DNA of 64,000 nucleotides from Fibrobacter sp. (GCA_024398995.1 JAKSIE010000008.1:1-64000); one strand, 5' to 3'; positions 34,877 to 44,252 are shown, numbered from the stretch's first letter. The notes: a model not told the origin generated them from the sequence alone. Made by a program: numbers and translations.

Positions 34877-35848
34877 ATGATAATCAAGGAAAATCTGTTA
34901 AAAATCGCTGCAAATTCCAACATTTCGGTGCTGCTCCAGGGGGAATCGGGCTGCGGCAAAGAAGTAGCCGCACGTTTTATTCACGGCAGGAGCGCTAGAT
35001 CCAGGGGACCGTTTATCGCGGTGAACTGCGGGGCTATCGCGCCCAATCTGGCGGAAAGCATCCTGGAAGGGGCGCGTAAAGGCGCGTACACGGGGGCGGC
35101 CTCGGAGCAAGTGGGTGTGGTGCAGGCGGCCAGCGGGGGAACGCTGTTTCTGGACGAGATTGGCGAAATGCCCCTGGACCAGCAGCGCAAACTCTTGAGA
35201 ATCCTGCAGGAGCGATCCGTCACCCCAATCGGCGGCACCAAGAACATTCCCGTAGACTTCCGCCTGATTTGCGCCACCAACCGCAATCTCCGTCAGGAGG
35301 TGGCCGCGGGCCACTTCCGTGAGGATCTCTACTTCAGGCTAAACGTATTCCCCATACAGCTTCCCGCACTCAGGGACCGCGGCGACTTCGAGAACATCGC
35401 CCAGGAACTTTGGGCAGAAGCAAACATGTCCATGACGCGCCCGCTACCCAACTACAAGCCCCTACCGCTAGCGCCCGCGGAACTCTACAAGCTTAGAATG
35501 CAGCACTGGCCCGGCAACGTTCGCCAACTTAAGAACGTGCTACAACGCTACGCCTTGCTTAAACCCTACAGCGTCCCACTGAACGAAATCCTCCACGAGG
35601 AGTTTTGCGACAGTACACTTGGGCAAAGCTGCAATTTCGTCAGCAATACAAACAACCTAAACGAAAGTACACGATTCTACAGTACCACCCATCGATGGCA
35701 GATCATCCAGGAGGAACTACACAAGAATAACTGGAACAGAAGCCGTACCGCCCAAAAGCTCGGTATCAGCCGAGGTTCCCTAAACTATCAAATAAAAAAA
35801 CACAGCCTCAAGGAAGACTGTGTTAACCAATTGTCTCAATCCGGTTGA
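34877..35848 (+). CDS. sigma-54 activator without sensor domain
   Basis: The protein has 323 residues. It starts almost directly in the AAA+ domain: Walker A GESGCGKE (about 24-31), the sigma-54 contact loop GAYTGA, Walker B GGTLFLDEIGEMP, and RFRLN-type sensor FREDLYFRLNVFP. A Fis-type helix-turn-helix ends it (WNRSRTAQKLGISRGSLNYQIKKH). No receiver, GAF or PAS domain is present, so it must be controlled by level or by a partner, as PspF is. GGGAGG precedes the ATG. No sigma-54 promoter could be assigned with confidence in the window. Confidence 0.9.
   Translation: MIIKENLLKIAANSNISVLLQGESGCGKEVAARFIHGRSARSRGPFIAVNCGAIAPNLAESILEGARKGAYTGAASEQVGVVQAASGGTLFLDEIGEMPLDQQRKLLRILQERSVTPIGGTKNIPVDFRLICATNRNLRQEVAAGHFREDLYFRLNVFPIQLPALRDRGDFENIAQELWAEANMSMTRPLPNYKPLPLAPAELYKLRMQHWPGNVRQLKNVLQRYALLKPYSVPLNEILHEEFCDSTLGQSCNFVSNTNNLNESTRFYSTTHRWQIIQEELHKNNWNRSRTAQKLGISRGSLNYQIKKHSLKEDCVNQLSQSG
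35794..35824 (-). terminator. intrinsic terminator inside the convergent gene
   Basis: On the minus strand AACACAG and CTGTGTT pair, followed by a T run. It would end the PorV-like transcript, but it lies within the last codons of the sigma-54 activator gene, so those codons serve two purposes. Confidence 0.7.
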
Positions 35849-35866
35849 CGTCCGCGACGTTCCTAG

Positions 35867-36790
35867 CTAGAACTTTAAGCCAATGGAAACGTTGTGATTG
35901 CCACCATCAAAGGCAGGGCGGGGGCTGTAGCCATAATCAAAGACGACCATACCGAAGGAAACGCCAAGACCACAGCTAATGCCGTTCTTCGTGTCGGGAC
36001 GAATGGCATAACCCAAACGGAAAGCCAAGGCATCGCGGTACAGGATTTCGCCACCAAAGAGCCAGAACGCATCCGTGTCTGCTCTACGGTAGGCATCAAC
36101 GGAAACGTGGGCGCTCCACTTTTCTGCAAACGGGATGAAACCGGTTACACCTGCCTGCAAGGCCATAGGCTCGGCCTCGTCAACGCCATCGTAATCGCCC
36201 ATGTAACCAAAGTTGGTCAAGGTGGTACCGAAAGCCAAATACTTGTTCACCTTGAAAGAGCCGCCAATGTCGCCAAGGACTGCAATGGCGGACTCGTCAT
36301 CAATGGTTTGGCTTGCAAAACGCACAGAGAGAGCCCAGTTGAAAACGTTATTGCGGCTACCAACACCAGCCTGCAAGCTCCAGGCGTAGGCTCCGTAAGA
36401 GCCAAGAAGGGCTCCATTTTCATCGCGGCCTTCAATATCACCGTAACCAATGAAATCCACAGCACCGGTAACAGCCAATTTGTAGCCCTTGACTTCCAAA
36501 GGATAGCCATAGTAGGCGGAAAAGAAATTATCTGTGGCGCCGTCACCGAACATCAGATGGTTAAGGCCCAGTTCGGCTTCGTTGACGGTGCTCATAGCAA
36601 GCGGGTTACGGGAAATTTCTGCAGTACGGGAGGGGTCAGCCACACCTGCGCCAGACATGGCGGAAGAGCGACCAGAAACCTGCATAGAAAGAAACTTCAT
36701 GGTCACGCCACCAAGGTCAACGTTCCAATGTTCGCCAGCAAGGGCGATAGAACTTAAGATTGCGGTTGTTGCAAGAAGTTTCTTTATCAT
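35867..36790 (-). CDS. PorV/PorQ-like outer-membrane protein
   Basis: The protein has 307 residues. A signal peptide (about 1-18, ending SSIALAG) is followed by the early block SGRSSAMSGAGVADPSRTAEISRNPLAM. This matches the start of PorV/PorQ-type barrels (long-chain fatty-acid-transporter fold), where sequence of the type G-R-x-x-A-M-x-G-A-x-x-A is followed by an N-P-A-like turn. The rest is beta-barrel, ending NVSIGLKF. Such proteins are linked to type IX secretion in Bacteroidetes; a secretion role here is inference. The ATG at 36790 starts the signal peptide. There is no clear ribosome binding site. Confidence 0.65.
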   Translation of the reverse strand: MIKKLLATTAILSSIALAGEHWNVDLGGVTMKFLSMQVSGRSSAMSGAGVADPSRTAEISRNPLAMSTVNEAELGLNHLMFGDGATDNFFSAYYGYPLEVKGYKLAVTGAVDFIGYGDIEGRDENGALLGSYGAYAWSLQAGVGSRNNVFNWALSVRFASQTIDDESAIAVLGDIGGSFKVNKYLAFGTTLTNFGYMGDYDGVDEAEPMALQAGVTGFIPFAEKWSAHVSVDAYRRADTDAFWLFGGEILYRDALAFRLGYAIRPDTKNGISCGLGVSFGMVVFDYGYSPRPAFDGGNHNVSIGLKF

Positions 36791-36888
36791 AGCGTTAAAA
36801 TACAAAAAAAGATTTAGAGCAATCAAAAGGACTACGGTCAAGGAAGAATAAATTCAGCCTCTTTAACCTTTATCCTTTAAACTATACA

Positions 36889-38463
36889 CTACTTACGCCA
36901 GCCTTCCATCACCTTGAGGCAGTCAGCCAGCAGTTCTGCGGAGCGTTCCTTGCCTTCGGTTTCCACGTAGCAGCGGAATTCCGGGGCGTTGCCACTGGGG
37001 CGCAGATGCACGATGTCGCCGGAGTCAAATTCCATACGGTAGCCATCCACCTCGTTGAGGCCAACCATCTTGCCGTGGAAAATGGGAGCGGGGCCGTCCT
37101 TGGGCTTGAACTTGCTGGGCTTTGCGGTGAACTTGCCGAAGAGCTTTTCGCCCAACTTCTGTTCACGGATTTCGGCAAGCTTGGCCTTGGAAATTTCGGT
37201 GGGGAATTCCTTGAGGCGGTCGCTAACGGTAAAGCGCTTGGGAAGCTTGCGTAGCAAGTCCACGACGCACATCTTCTGTTCGCGGACCATGACCATCACT
37301 GCAATCATAGGCAGCAATGCGTCGCGGGTGGGGAGCGCAGGCAGCGTGCGGGTAACGCCATCGTAGGCGGTGCGTTTCAGGTCGGTCTGCAGCAAAAAGC
37401 CGCCATTTGCTTCGTAACCTGCGACGGACACGCCTGCGGCAGCGCTTGCGGCGAGGCGGTCTTCTACGGAACTGGATGCGTCGCCTTCCATCAGGCTCTC
37501 CATGCCGGCGATCACATACGGGGAACCGATGCGGGTACGTTCAATCTTTTCGAAGCTGCCGCACTTTTCAAGGGAGGTGTTGCAGCTGACGGGAGTCGCA
37601 ATGCGCTTGATGCCCAAAGCCTGGGAAGCGAGAATGCCAAGAACGTCACCGCGAAGCCACATGCCCACGTCATCTGCCAGAAGCGGGCGGTCGCTATCGC
37701 CATCGGTACTGAACACGGCGTCCACGTAATCCTTGTGGGTAAACTCGCGGGCAAGTTCTTCATCTTCGGGGCGGATAGCTTCGGTATCCACAGGAACGAA
37801 AACGTCACTGCGGCCAAAAGGCTTGACACAGGCGCCAAGGCTTTCAAGAACGCGGACCACGATATCGCGGCCCACAGCGGAATGCTGGTACACACCGATG
37901 GTCAAACCCTGCAGAGCCTTTTCGCCAAAGAACTTGGGATAGCGCAGGCAGTAGTTTTCTTCCGCTTCCTTTTCGACTGCAGGAAGTTCCGGAGCGGCGA
38001 CGAGCATTCCGGAAGCATCAAACATGGCTTCGTCAAAGTCAACAGACTGGGAAACAATACCCTGTTCGTCGGCCTTGGTGATTTCGCCATTGGGATGGTT
38101 GAACTTGATACCATTACGATCAGCCGGAATATGGGAGCCGGTCACCATGATGGTGGGCAGCTTCTTGTCCAAGCCATAAAGAGCAATTGCCGGAGAAGGA
38201 ATGCGACCGCAGTAGGTTACCTTCCAGCCGGCATCCTGGCCAGCCTTTACCAGAGCCTGCAAGATGCGACCGGTACTGGGGCGAAGGTCGCCGGCGATGG
38301 CGATTTCGTGATCGCACTTGTAAGAAACTTCGCAGTACTTGATAAAGGAACGTGCATAGACATAGCACACGCGATCAGTCATTGCAGAAACCAGGCCTCG
38401 GGCACCACTGGTACCAAAAGCCACGCCGGACTGTTTCATTACATCTTGCATTGCAACGGACAT
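36889..38463 (-). CDS. phosphomannomutase / phosphoglucomutase
   Basis: The protein has 524 residues in the alpha-D-phosphohexomutase family. Key loops are all present: active-site TGSHIPADRNG with the phosphoserine (about 108), metal-binding STDGDSDRP (about 255), sugar-binding GYEANGGF (about 352) and phosphate-binding RPSGNAPEFR (about 492). It interconverts hexose 1- and 6-phosphates for polysaccharide and glycogen precursors. The ATG at 38463 follows GAGG. Glucose versus mannose preference cannot be told by eye. Confidence 0.9.
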   Translation of the reverse strand: MSVAMQDVMKQSGVAFGTSGARGLVSAMTDRVCYVYARSFIKYCEVSYKCDHEIAIAGDLRPSTGRILQALVKAGQDAGWKVTYCGRIPSPAIALYGLDKKLPTIMVTGSHIPADRNGIKFNHPNGEITKADEQGIVSQSVDFDEAMFDASGMLVAAPELPAVEKEAEENYCLRYPKFFGEKALQGLTIGVYQHSAVGRDIVVRVLESLGACVKPFGRSDVFVPVDTEAIRPEDEELAREFTHKDYVDAVFSTDGDSDRPLLADDVGMWLRGDVLGILASQALGIKRIATPVSCNTSLEKCGSFEKIERTRIGSPYVIAGMESLMEGDASSSVEDRLAASAAAGVSVAGYEANGGFLLQTDLKRTAYDGVTRTLPALPTRDALLPMIAVMVMVREQKMCVVDLLRKLPKRFTVSDRLKEFPTEISKAKLAEIREQKLGEKLFGKFTAKPSKFKPKDGPAPIFHGKMVGLNEVDGYRMEFDSGDIVHLRPSGNAPEFRCYVETEGKERSAELLADCLKVMEGWRK

Positions 38464-38600
38464 AAAAACCTCACAAAATTGCGCGGACCAAATCGTGCCA
38501 GCCTTCGTCAGACTTATTCTGCAACCAGGGCCACGCCATGAATTACATCCACAAAATAAAAAAAAATTCCCTATACTCGAAGAAAATATAAATTTGAGCT

Positions 38601-39470
38601 ATGTTCAAAGTGTTTGTACCCGATATCGCACTGGTTCTTGAAGGCGGTGGAATGCGCGGTGCGTATTCCGCCGGCGTTTTGGATGCTCTCTATGATGAAG
38701 GCATCAAGTTCGGGGCCTACGCAGGCACCTCCGCAGGCGCCACCCATCTGTGCAATTATCTCTCCGAGCAGCGCGACCGTAATTTTCGATTGGACACCAT
38801 CCATTCCCAGGACAAGCGATACATGAGTCTTGGAAACTGGCTGCGCACCGGAAACTACTTTGACTTGAAATTCTGTTACCACACGGTGCCCGAAGAAATC
38901 GACCCATTTGATTACGACACCTTTGCGAAGAATGCGGCGGAAACGCCCTTCTACGCCGCCGCAAGTAACGTAGAAACCGGAGGCGCCGAGCACTTGTTGG
39001 TTCGCGACTTACGAACCGATATGGACGCGATTCGCAGCTCTTCTTCGCTGGCGCTGGCAAGCAGCATGGTCCATTACCAAGGCAAAAAGATGTTCGATGG
39101 AAATACCGCCGACAGCATCCCCTTTGAATTCATGGACTCCATCGGCTACAAAAAGCAGGTGGTCATTACCGCTCGTCATCTGGGCTACACCAAAACCCCA
39201 AACAAGTTGGTTCCCCTTTACAAGCTGGTTTATGGCCGCTACCCCAAATTCGTCGAAGCCGTGGCCAACCGCCACATCCGTTACAACAAATGTCTCAAGA
39301 CCTTGGCCGCTTGGGAAAAGGAAGGTCGCAGTTTCGTATTCCGCCCCAGCGTGAACATGAAAATCGGCCGCGTAGAAAAGGATGCCGCGAAGATTACCGC
39401 CCTCTACGCCCTGGGTCTCAAAGACGCCCGCGAGCACATGGACGCATTGAAAAAATTCCTAGGCATTTAA
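38601..39470 (+). CDS. patatin-like phospholipase
   Basis: The protein has 289 residues. The oxyanion loop GGGMRGAYSAG, the serine elbow GTSAG (Ser near 46) and the aspartate of the dyad in DGNTADSIPF are in the usual order. It is related to the bacterial RssA/YjjU type. There is no signal peptide, so it is cytoplasmic or membrane-associated. It probably hydrolyses acyl ester bonds of phospholipids. The tail ends with a helical region. It lies 83 bp upstream of rsmA on the same strand. Confidence 0.9.
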   Translation: MFKVFVPDIALVLEGGGMRGAYSAGVLDALYDEGIKFGAYAGTSAGATHLCNYLSEQRDRNFRLDTIHSQDKRYMSLGNWLRTGNYFDLKFCYHTVPEEIDPFDYDTFAKNAAETPFYAAASNVETGGAEHLLVRDLRTDMDAIRSSSSLALASSMVHYQGKKMFDGNTADSIPFEFMDSIGYKKQVVITARHLGYTKTPNKLVPLYKLVYGRYPKFVEAVANRHIRYNKCLKTLAAWEKEGRSFVFRPSVNMKIGRVEKDAAKITALYALGLKDAREHMDALKKFLGI

Positions 39471-39552
39471 CCTCGTAACACCAAGCTCGCAAAACTGCGC
39501 GGTCTTGATACCTTTGATTTTGAACGTTCCTAAAATTTCTAGATTTTAAAAT

Positions 39553-40356
39553 ATGGATAGAGCACGTCGTCGTAAATTTGGCCAGAACTTTCTGGATGTA
39601 CCCACCGCCATCGCTATTGCAGGGGATCTGCCTGCTAATGAAGGCGAAGCCGTTCTGGAAATCGGCCCAGGCCATGGAGCCCTTACGGAACATCTGCTGA
39701 ACCGCGGCGTAGAACTTACCGCCGTAGAAATTGACGAACAGTGCGTTGAAGTGCTGAACGGCAAGTTCGGCGACCGCAAGAATTTCCATATCACAAACAT
39801 TGACTTTCTGAAGTTTGACCTCCAGGGATTTTTGGATGCTCACGAAAAGCCCTGGGTCACAGGCAACCTTCCCTACAATGTTTCTACCGCTATTATCGCA
39901 GGCCTCATGCCCCGCCTGTACCTGACCAAGGGCTTTATGGGCATGGTCCAGCTGGAAGTTGCCGAACGCATTTGCGCAGCCCCTTGCAGCAGCAATTACG
40001 GCAGCCTCTCCGTATTGGTTTCCGCCTTTGCAGATACCAAGATTCTCCGCAAGATCGGTCCGGAACATTTTACGCCGAAGCCCAATGTTGATAGCGCTAC
40101 CATGCTGCTGACCCCGCGTACGGTCCCTATGGATTTTAAAGGTGCCGATATAGACAAGTTCTTCGATTTTGTGCGCGCCGCCTTTACGCAAAAGCGAAAA
40201 ACCTTGAGCAATTCCTTTGGCAAAGCCTACGATAAAAAGAAAATCCAGGAGGCTATCGAGCTCCTGAATTATCCTGCTACAGTCCGCGCCGAGGAACTTT
40301 CCCCGGAACAGTTCCTGGAATTCTACAACGTCATTAGTCCCAAGTTTTCTTCTTAG
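39553..40356 (+). CDS. rsmA: 16S rRNA dimethyladenosine transferase
   Basis: The protein has 267 residues. KFGQNFL at the start, the SAM site VLEIGPGHGALTEHLL, catalytic NLPYNVST and the FTPKPNVDSA block are all present. It dimethylates two adjacent adenines near the 3' end of 16S rRNA during small-subunit assembly. It is intact; a shrunken copy lies at 44028-44252. It is convergent with the Fur-family gene, with 8 bp between stops. Confidence 0.96.
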   Translation: MDRARRRKFGQNFLDVPTAIAIAGDLPANEGEAVLEIGPGHGALTEHLLNRGVELTAVEIDEQCVEVLNGKFGDRKNFHITNIDFLKFDLQGFLDAHEKPWVTGNLPYNVSTAIIAGLMPRLYLTKGFMGMVQLEVAERICAAPCSSNYGSLSVLVSAFADTKILRKIGPEHFTPKPNVDSATMLLTPRTVPMDFKGADIDKFFDFVRAAFTQKRKTLSNSFGKAYDKKKIQEAIELLNYPATVRAEELSPEQFLEFYNVISPKFSS

Positions 40357-40364
40357 CTCCTAAC

Positions 40365-40772
40365 TTATTCAGCCTTGGAGCATGCAGCACATGTTCCCAC
40401 AAGCTTTAACTGCACTGCTTTTAGGGCAAAGCCTCGGGGAAGCATACCCGCGCAGTCAGGAGGGGCTTCCATAATGTCGAATACTCGACCGCAGCCATCA
40501 CAAATGAAATGGCAGTGTGGCGAGCAATCGGCATCGTAGCGCAAATAGCCTTCGCCAAAATCCAAAGTCAAAACAAGATTGTGTTCGCTGAGAAGTTCCA
40601 ATGTATTATAGACCGTAGTCCTAGAGAGAGACGGATTCCCAGGCAATAGGGCCTGGTAGATTTCGTCTACCGTAGGATGTGTCTTGACGCTACGCAGATA
40701 GCGAAGCACCGTCGTCCTCTGGACAGAAGGACGAATACCGTGCTGCGTCAGAATTTCTGCTGTAGCTTGCAT
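40365..40772 (-). CDS. Fur-family regulator, PerR-like
   Basis: The protein has 135 residues. A winged helix (about 10-80, with SLSRTTVYNTLELL) and a metal-binding C-terminal half are seen. It has HCHFICDGCGRVFDI and the end CAACSKAE: two CxxC pairs for structural zinc and a histidine-rich sensing site. It is downstream of reverse rubrerythrin on the same strand with a gap of 42 bp. Two PerR-type boxes precede the pair. It is therefore best read as a peroxide-sensing PerR that controls its own operon. The Asp/Glu residue that separates PerR from Fur was not resolved here. Confidence 0.85.
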   Translation of the reverse strand: MQATAEILTQHGIRPSVQRTTVLRYLRSVKTHPTVDEIYQALLPGNPSLSRTTVYNTLELLSEHNLVLTLDFGEGYLRYDADCSPHCHFICDGCGRVFDIMEAPPDCAGMLPRGFALKAVQLKLVGTCAACSKAE

Positions 40773-40814
40773 TGGAACCTCAAGGATAATCTTGTTCGAC
40801 CCGGAAATCTAGAA

Positions 40815-41399
40815 TTACTTATTGAAGTAGCGGTTCAGGAGACCTTCGAAAGCGCCACCGTGACGAGCTTCGTCCTTGCACATTTCGTGGACGGTGTCGT
40901 GAATAGCATCGTAGTTCAGTTCCTTAGCGCGCTTTGCGAGAGCGAGCTTGCCTTCGGTTGCGCCTGCTTCTGCAGCAACGCGGAGCTGGAGGTTCATCTT
41001 GGTGTCGGCATGGACAACTTCGCCCAGAAGTTCAGCAAACTTGGCAGCGTGTTCAGCTTCTTCGAAAGCGATACGCTTGTAAGCTTCAGCAACTTCAGGA
41101 TAGCCTTCGCGGTCAGCCTGGCGGCTCATGGCAAGATACATACCCACTTCGCAGCATTCGCCATTGAAGTTCTCACGGAGTCCCTGGACCACTTCAGGAT
41201 CCAAGCCCTTGGCGATACCAACCTTGTGTTCATCTGCAAAGACAGTCTTTACGACCTTTGCACCGTTGGAGGCAGCGGCAGCAGCGGATTCACCTTCGCA
41301 AACGAAAGCAGCCTTCTTAGCCTTGCAGAGGGGGCATTCTTCCGGAGCTTCTTCGCCCATGTGGATATAACCGCAAACTTTGCACTTCCATACCTTCAT
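40815..41399 (-). CDS. reverse rubrerythrin
   Basis: The protein has 194 residues. The rubredoxin-type iron site comes first ([20 protein letters not shown], about 6-25), followed by a four-helix ferritin-like diiron domain ([34 protein letters not shown]). That order is the reverse of classical rubrerythrin. The enzyme reduces hydrogen peroxide in anaerobes using electrons from NAD(P)H-linked partners. AAAGGAG precedes the ATG. It probably heads an operon with the PerR-like gene. Confidence 0.92.
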   Translation of the reverse strand: MKVWKCKVCGYIHMGEEAPEECPLCKAKKAAFVCEGESAAAAASNGAKVVKTVFADEHKVGIAKGLDPEVVQGLRENFNGECCEVGMYLAMSRQADREGYPEVAEAYKRIAFEEAEHAAKFAELLGEVVHADTKMNLQLRVAAEAGATEGKLALAKRAKELNYDAIHDTVHEMCKDEARHGGAFEGLLNRYFNK

Positions 41400-41509
41400 A
41401 TTCTACTCCTTTGGCACTTTGCCAAGGTTTGCGCAAGGCCTATTTGCCATAAAAACCGTCGCGCGGGGTTTATTTTTTAGGGGTTTGATTTGTGTCTTTT
41501 CAGCCCCAT

Positions 41510-41530
41510 TATTTGTAACGATTACAAATA
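41510..41530. promoter_or_regulatory. PerR-type box 1
   Basis: TATTTGTAA-CGA-TTACAAATA is a perfect 9-bp inverted repeat with a 3-bp centre. It matches the Fur/PerR operator style and lies between the divergent rubrerythrin and MBL genes. Confidence 0.75.
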
Positions 41531-41572
41531 TATAATAATTCCAATAAAAGTCAATGGGTAAAACAAAAATAT

Positions 41573-41587
41573 TTGTAATTATTACAA
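41573..41587. promoter_or_regulatory. PerR-type box 2
   Basis: TTGTAATTATTACAA is a 7-1-7 palindrome, the classical PerR operator pattern. It lies 43 bp from the end of box 1 and nearer to the MBL gene. Confidence 0.75.
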
Positions 41588-41702
41588 TTTTCTATAGAAA
41601 CACCTCTTTTTCGCAGAATATGACAAATTTTTCACCATCCAAGAAGACTAATTTCCAATAAATCTTACCTAAAGATGGCCCCTTTTTTATTATTAGCATC
41701 GT

Positions 41703-42587
41703 ATGAAGATCAAGGTGTTAATAGACAACCGGGAAAAGTGCGCAGGGTATTGTGCACAGGAATCGAGCCAGGCAAGCTGCAAGGCTCTCGTTCCCGAATG
41801 GGGCTTATCCGCCTTGGTGGAATTCAATGGTCACCAGGTTCTGTTAGATACAGGCGCCTCGGACAACTTCGCCTCCAATGCGGGCGCCATGAATGTGGAC
41901 TTGTCAAAAGTGGACGTCGCCGTTTTAAGCCACGCCCACTTTGATCATTCCAACGGGATGGAGGCGTTCTTTGCCGCTAACGATCGCGCCACATTCTATT
42001 TGCGTGAAACCGCCGGCGAGAACTGTTACCACACACACAAGTTTTTAAAGTTCTTCACCTATCAGGAATACATCGGTATACGCCGCGGCTGGCTCAAGCG
42101 CTACTCCAACCGCATCAAATTTGTGAACGGCACCGCAGAAATCCTGCCGGGAGTATTTCTGGTAGGGCACAACAACAATGTCTTCAGCGCAGAGGACCGT
42201 GCAGAAATCGGCTCACGCAACGGTCTCTCCATCAAGCAAAACGGCAAGTACCTTCCCGATAGTTTTGACCACGAGCAAAGTTTAGTACTTGACACTCCTC
42301 AGGGCCTGTTCATCATGAACAGCTGCAGCCACGGCGGAGCTGACAACATCGTAAAAGAAATCGAAGTCGCATTCCCCGGAAAAAAGATCTACGCCATATT
42401 AGGCGGCTTCCATTTGTACCGAACTCCCGAACAAAAAATCCGAGAATTTGCAGAGCGTCTCCGCGCTCTGGACGTGCAAAAAATCTATACCGGCCACTGC
42501 ACCGGTGAACATGGTTTTAAAATTCTACACGATATTTTAGGGGATCGCGCCCAGCAAATGCACACCGGAATGACTATAGAATTTTAG
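41703..42587 (+). CDS. MBL-fold metallohydrolase, dihydropterin-synthase-like type
   Basis: The protein has 294 residues. The metal site reads SHAHFDHSNG (HxHxDH) after LLDTGAS. A later histidine lies in NSCSHGG and the last in LGGFHL, with GHCTG near the end. This set matches the MBL subfamily annotated as DHPP-synthase-like (7,8-dihydropterin-6-methyl...phosphate synthase type), whose true substrates are unclear. It starts 115 bp from a PerR-type box and might share peroxide control. NhaC follows 31 bp later. Confidence 0.8.
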   Translation: MKIKVLIDNREKCAGYCAQESSQASCKALVPEWGLSALVEFNGHQVLLDTGASDNFASNAGAMNVDLSKVDVAVLSHAHFDHSNGMEAFFAANDRATFYLRETAGENCYHTHKFLKFFTYQEYIGIRRGWLKRYSNRIKFVNGTAEILPGVFLVGHNNNVFSAEDRAEIGSRNGLSIKQNGKYLPDSFDHEQSLVLDTPQGLFIMNSCSHGGADNIVKEIEVAFPGKKIYAILGGFHLYRTPEQKIREFAERLRALDVQKIYTGHCTGEHGFKILHDILGDRAQQMHTGMTIEF

Positions 42588-42618
42588 TTTTCATCAAAAC
42601 ATTTTTATCTTGGTTATT

Positions 42619-44007
42619 ATGCAAAACAAAGAAAGTATTTCCCTCGACCATCTTGAAAATATCAAGGGCAATCCCAAGGCCCTTTTGCCTATCGCCGTGT
42701 TCCTGGTTTTGTACCTGGGCATGGGCATCACCTTTGAATATGTTCTGAAGATTCCCATGGGCTTCTACAATATCCCTATTGTGGCGGCTTTTCTGGTGGC
42801 CATCTTTGTAGCATGCATCCAGAATCGCAAGCTGAATTTCGACAAGAAGATGAACGTGATGGCAGGGGCCATCGGCGATCGCAACATCTTCCTCATGATC
42901 CTGGTGTTTTTGTGCGCAGGCATTTTCGCAGGAATCCTGGGGCGATCTAGCGCCAGTGCGGCGGCCTACTTGCTTTTGGATTTCATTCCCGCGCAGTTTG
43001 CAGTGGTTGTACTTTTCGTGGTGGCAGCCTTCGTTTCTACCGCTATGGGGACTTCCGTAGGCACTATCGCAGTGGTGACGCCTATTGCCATTGAAGTTGC
43101 AGGAGCCGCAGGTTTTGGCATTCCCTTCTGTGTGGCTTCCGTCATTGGCGGCGCCATGTTCGGCGACAACCTTTCGTTTATCTCTGACACCACCATTGCG
43201 GCAACCTCTACCCAGGGCGTCGCCATGAAGGAAAAGTTCAAGGTGAATTTCTGGATTGCATTACCTGCCGCCTTGGCTGCCATCTTGATTATTGCGGCAA
43301 TCTCCTTCGCTACCGACGCCCGAGAAGTCGTTAGCAGTGATTACAATCTGATTCAGCTGGTGCCCTACGTTCTGGTTCTCGTTCTGGCGTTGACCGGCAT
43401 TAACGTGTTCACCGTTTTGCTGGTGGGCATCGTGGCCGCCGCGGTCGTCATGGTAGGTAGCGGTCAGTTGGATTTCGTCGGTCTTTTGACCCACGTGGGC
43501 AACGGCATTTCCGGAATGTACGAGACCATCATGGTGGCAGTTCTTGTCAGCGCCCTTTGCGGCCTTATCCGCATTCACGGTGGCTTTGCCGCACTGCTGG
43601 ATTTCATCCACAAGGTCTTCAAGGGTCATAAGAGCGGCCAGCTGGGCGTAGGCCTTCTGGTCAGCGCCATGGACGTTGCAACCGCTAACAACACCGTGGC
43701 CATCGTCATGGCAGCACCCATCGCCAAGCAGATGAGCGACGAATACAGAATCTCCCCGCAGAAGACCGCATCGCTCTTGGATATCTTCGGATGCATCGTA
43801 CAGGGCCTGCTCCCCTATGGCGCCCAGATGTTAGTAGCACTTTCCGCCGTAGCCGCCGCAGGGGCCGCAGTTGTAGCCGAAGGTGGAGCCGCACAGAACG
43901 TCAGCGCCTTCGATATCATCCCCTTTATGTTCTATCCCTTCCTGCTTCTGATCAGCGTGCTGGCATTCATCGCCATCTCGCCTAAAAGAAAGAAGAAGAA
44001 AGCATAA
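42619..44007 (+). CDS. NhaC-family Na+/H+ antiporter
   Basis: The protein has 462 residues and about 11-12 membrane helices. Family marks are the polar helix FVSTAMGTSVGTIAVVTPIAIEVA and the block GGAMFGDNLSFISDTTIAATSTQG, followed by VATANNTVAIVMAAPIAK. It exchanges sodium (or an organic substrate) for protons across the inner membrane. The tail is basic (SPKRKKKKA). The ATG at 42619 begins MQNKES; an in-frame TTG at 42610 is weaker. It follows the MBL gene closely. Confidence 0.88.
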   Translation: MQNKESISLDHLENIKGNPKALLPIAVFLVLYLGMGITFEYVLKIPMGFYNIPIVAAFLVAIFVACIQNRKLNFDKKMNVMAGAIGDRNIFLMILVFLCAGIFAGILGRSSASAAAYLLLDFIPAQFAVVVLFVVAAFVSTAMGTSVGTIAVVTPIAIEVAGAAGFGIPFCVASVIGGAMFGDNLSFISDTTIAATSTQGVAMKEKFKVNFWIALPAALAAILIIAAISFATDAREVVSSDYNLIQLVPYVLVLVLALTGINVFTVLLVGIVAAAVVMVGSGQLDFVGLLTHVGNGISGMYETIMVAVLVSALCGLIRIHGGFAALLDFIHKVFKGHKSGQLGVGLLVSAMDVATANNTVAIVMAAPIAKQMSDEYRISPQKTASLLDIFGCIVQGLLPYGAQMLVALSAVAAAGAAVVAEGGAAQNVSAFDIIPFMFYPFLLLISVLAFIAISPKRKKKKA

Positions 44008-44027
44008 ACAAAATTCCGCGAAAGCAC

Positions 44028-44252
44028 TTAGAGATAAGCGAGAACTTCCACATCACAAGCATTGATTTCTTGAAGTTCGACCTGAGCGGCTTTCTGATTT
44101 GCGCAGCCCCTTGCAGCAGCAATTACGGCAACCTCTCCGTGTTAGTCAGCGCCTTTGCCGACATCGAAAAGTTCTTTGAATTTGTTCGTGCCGAGGAACT
44201 TTCTCCGGAACAGTTCCTGGAATTCATGGTCCCCACCATGTCATGCTATTAA
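44028..44252 (+). pseudogene. rsmA pseudogene with internal deletions
   Basis: The frame encodes pieces of rsmA in the right order with gaps between them: ENFHITSIDFLKFDLSGFL, ICAAPCSSNYGNLSVLVSAF, IEKFFEFVR and AEELSPEQFLEF. They match residues about 77-93, 138-159, 192-200 and 247-258 of the intact rsmA at 39553-40356. The reading frame is kept across all three joins. At least two joins fall at short direct repeats in the parent gene. There is no start signal. The 3' end runs into a convergent membrane-protein gene. Confidence 0.85.
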
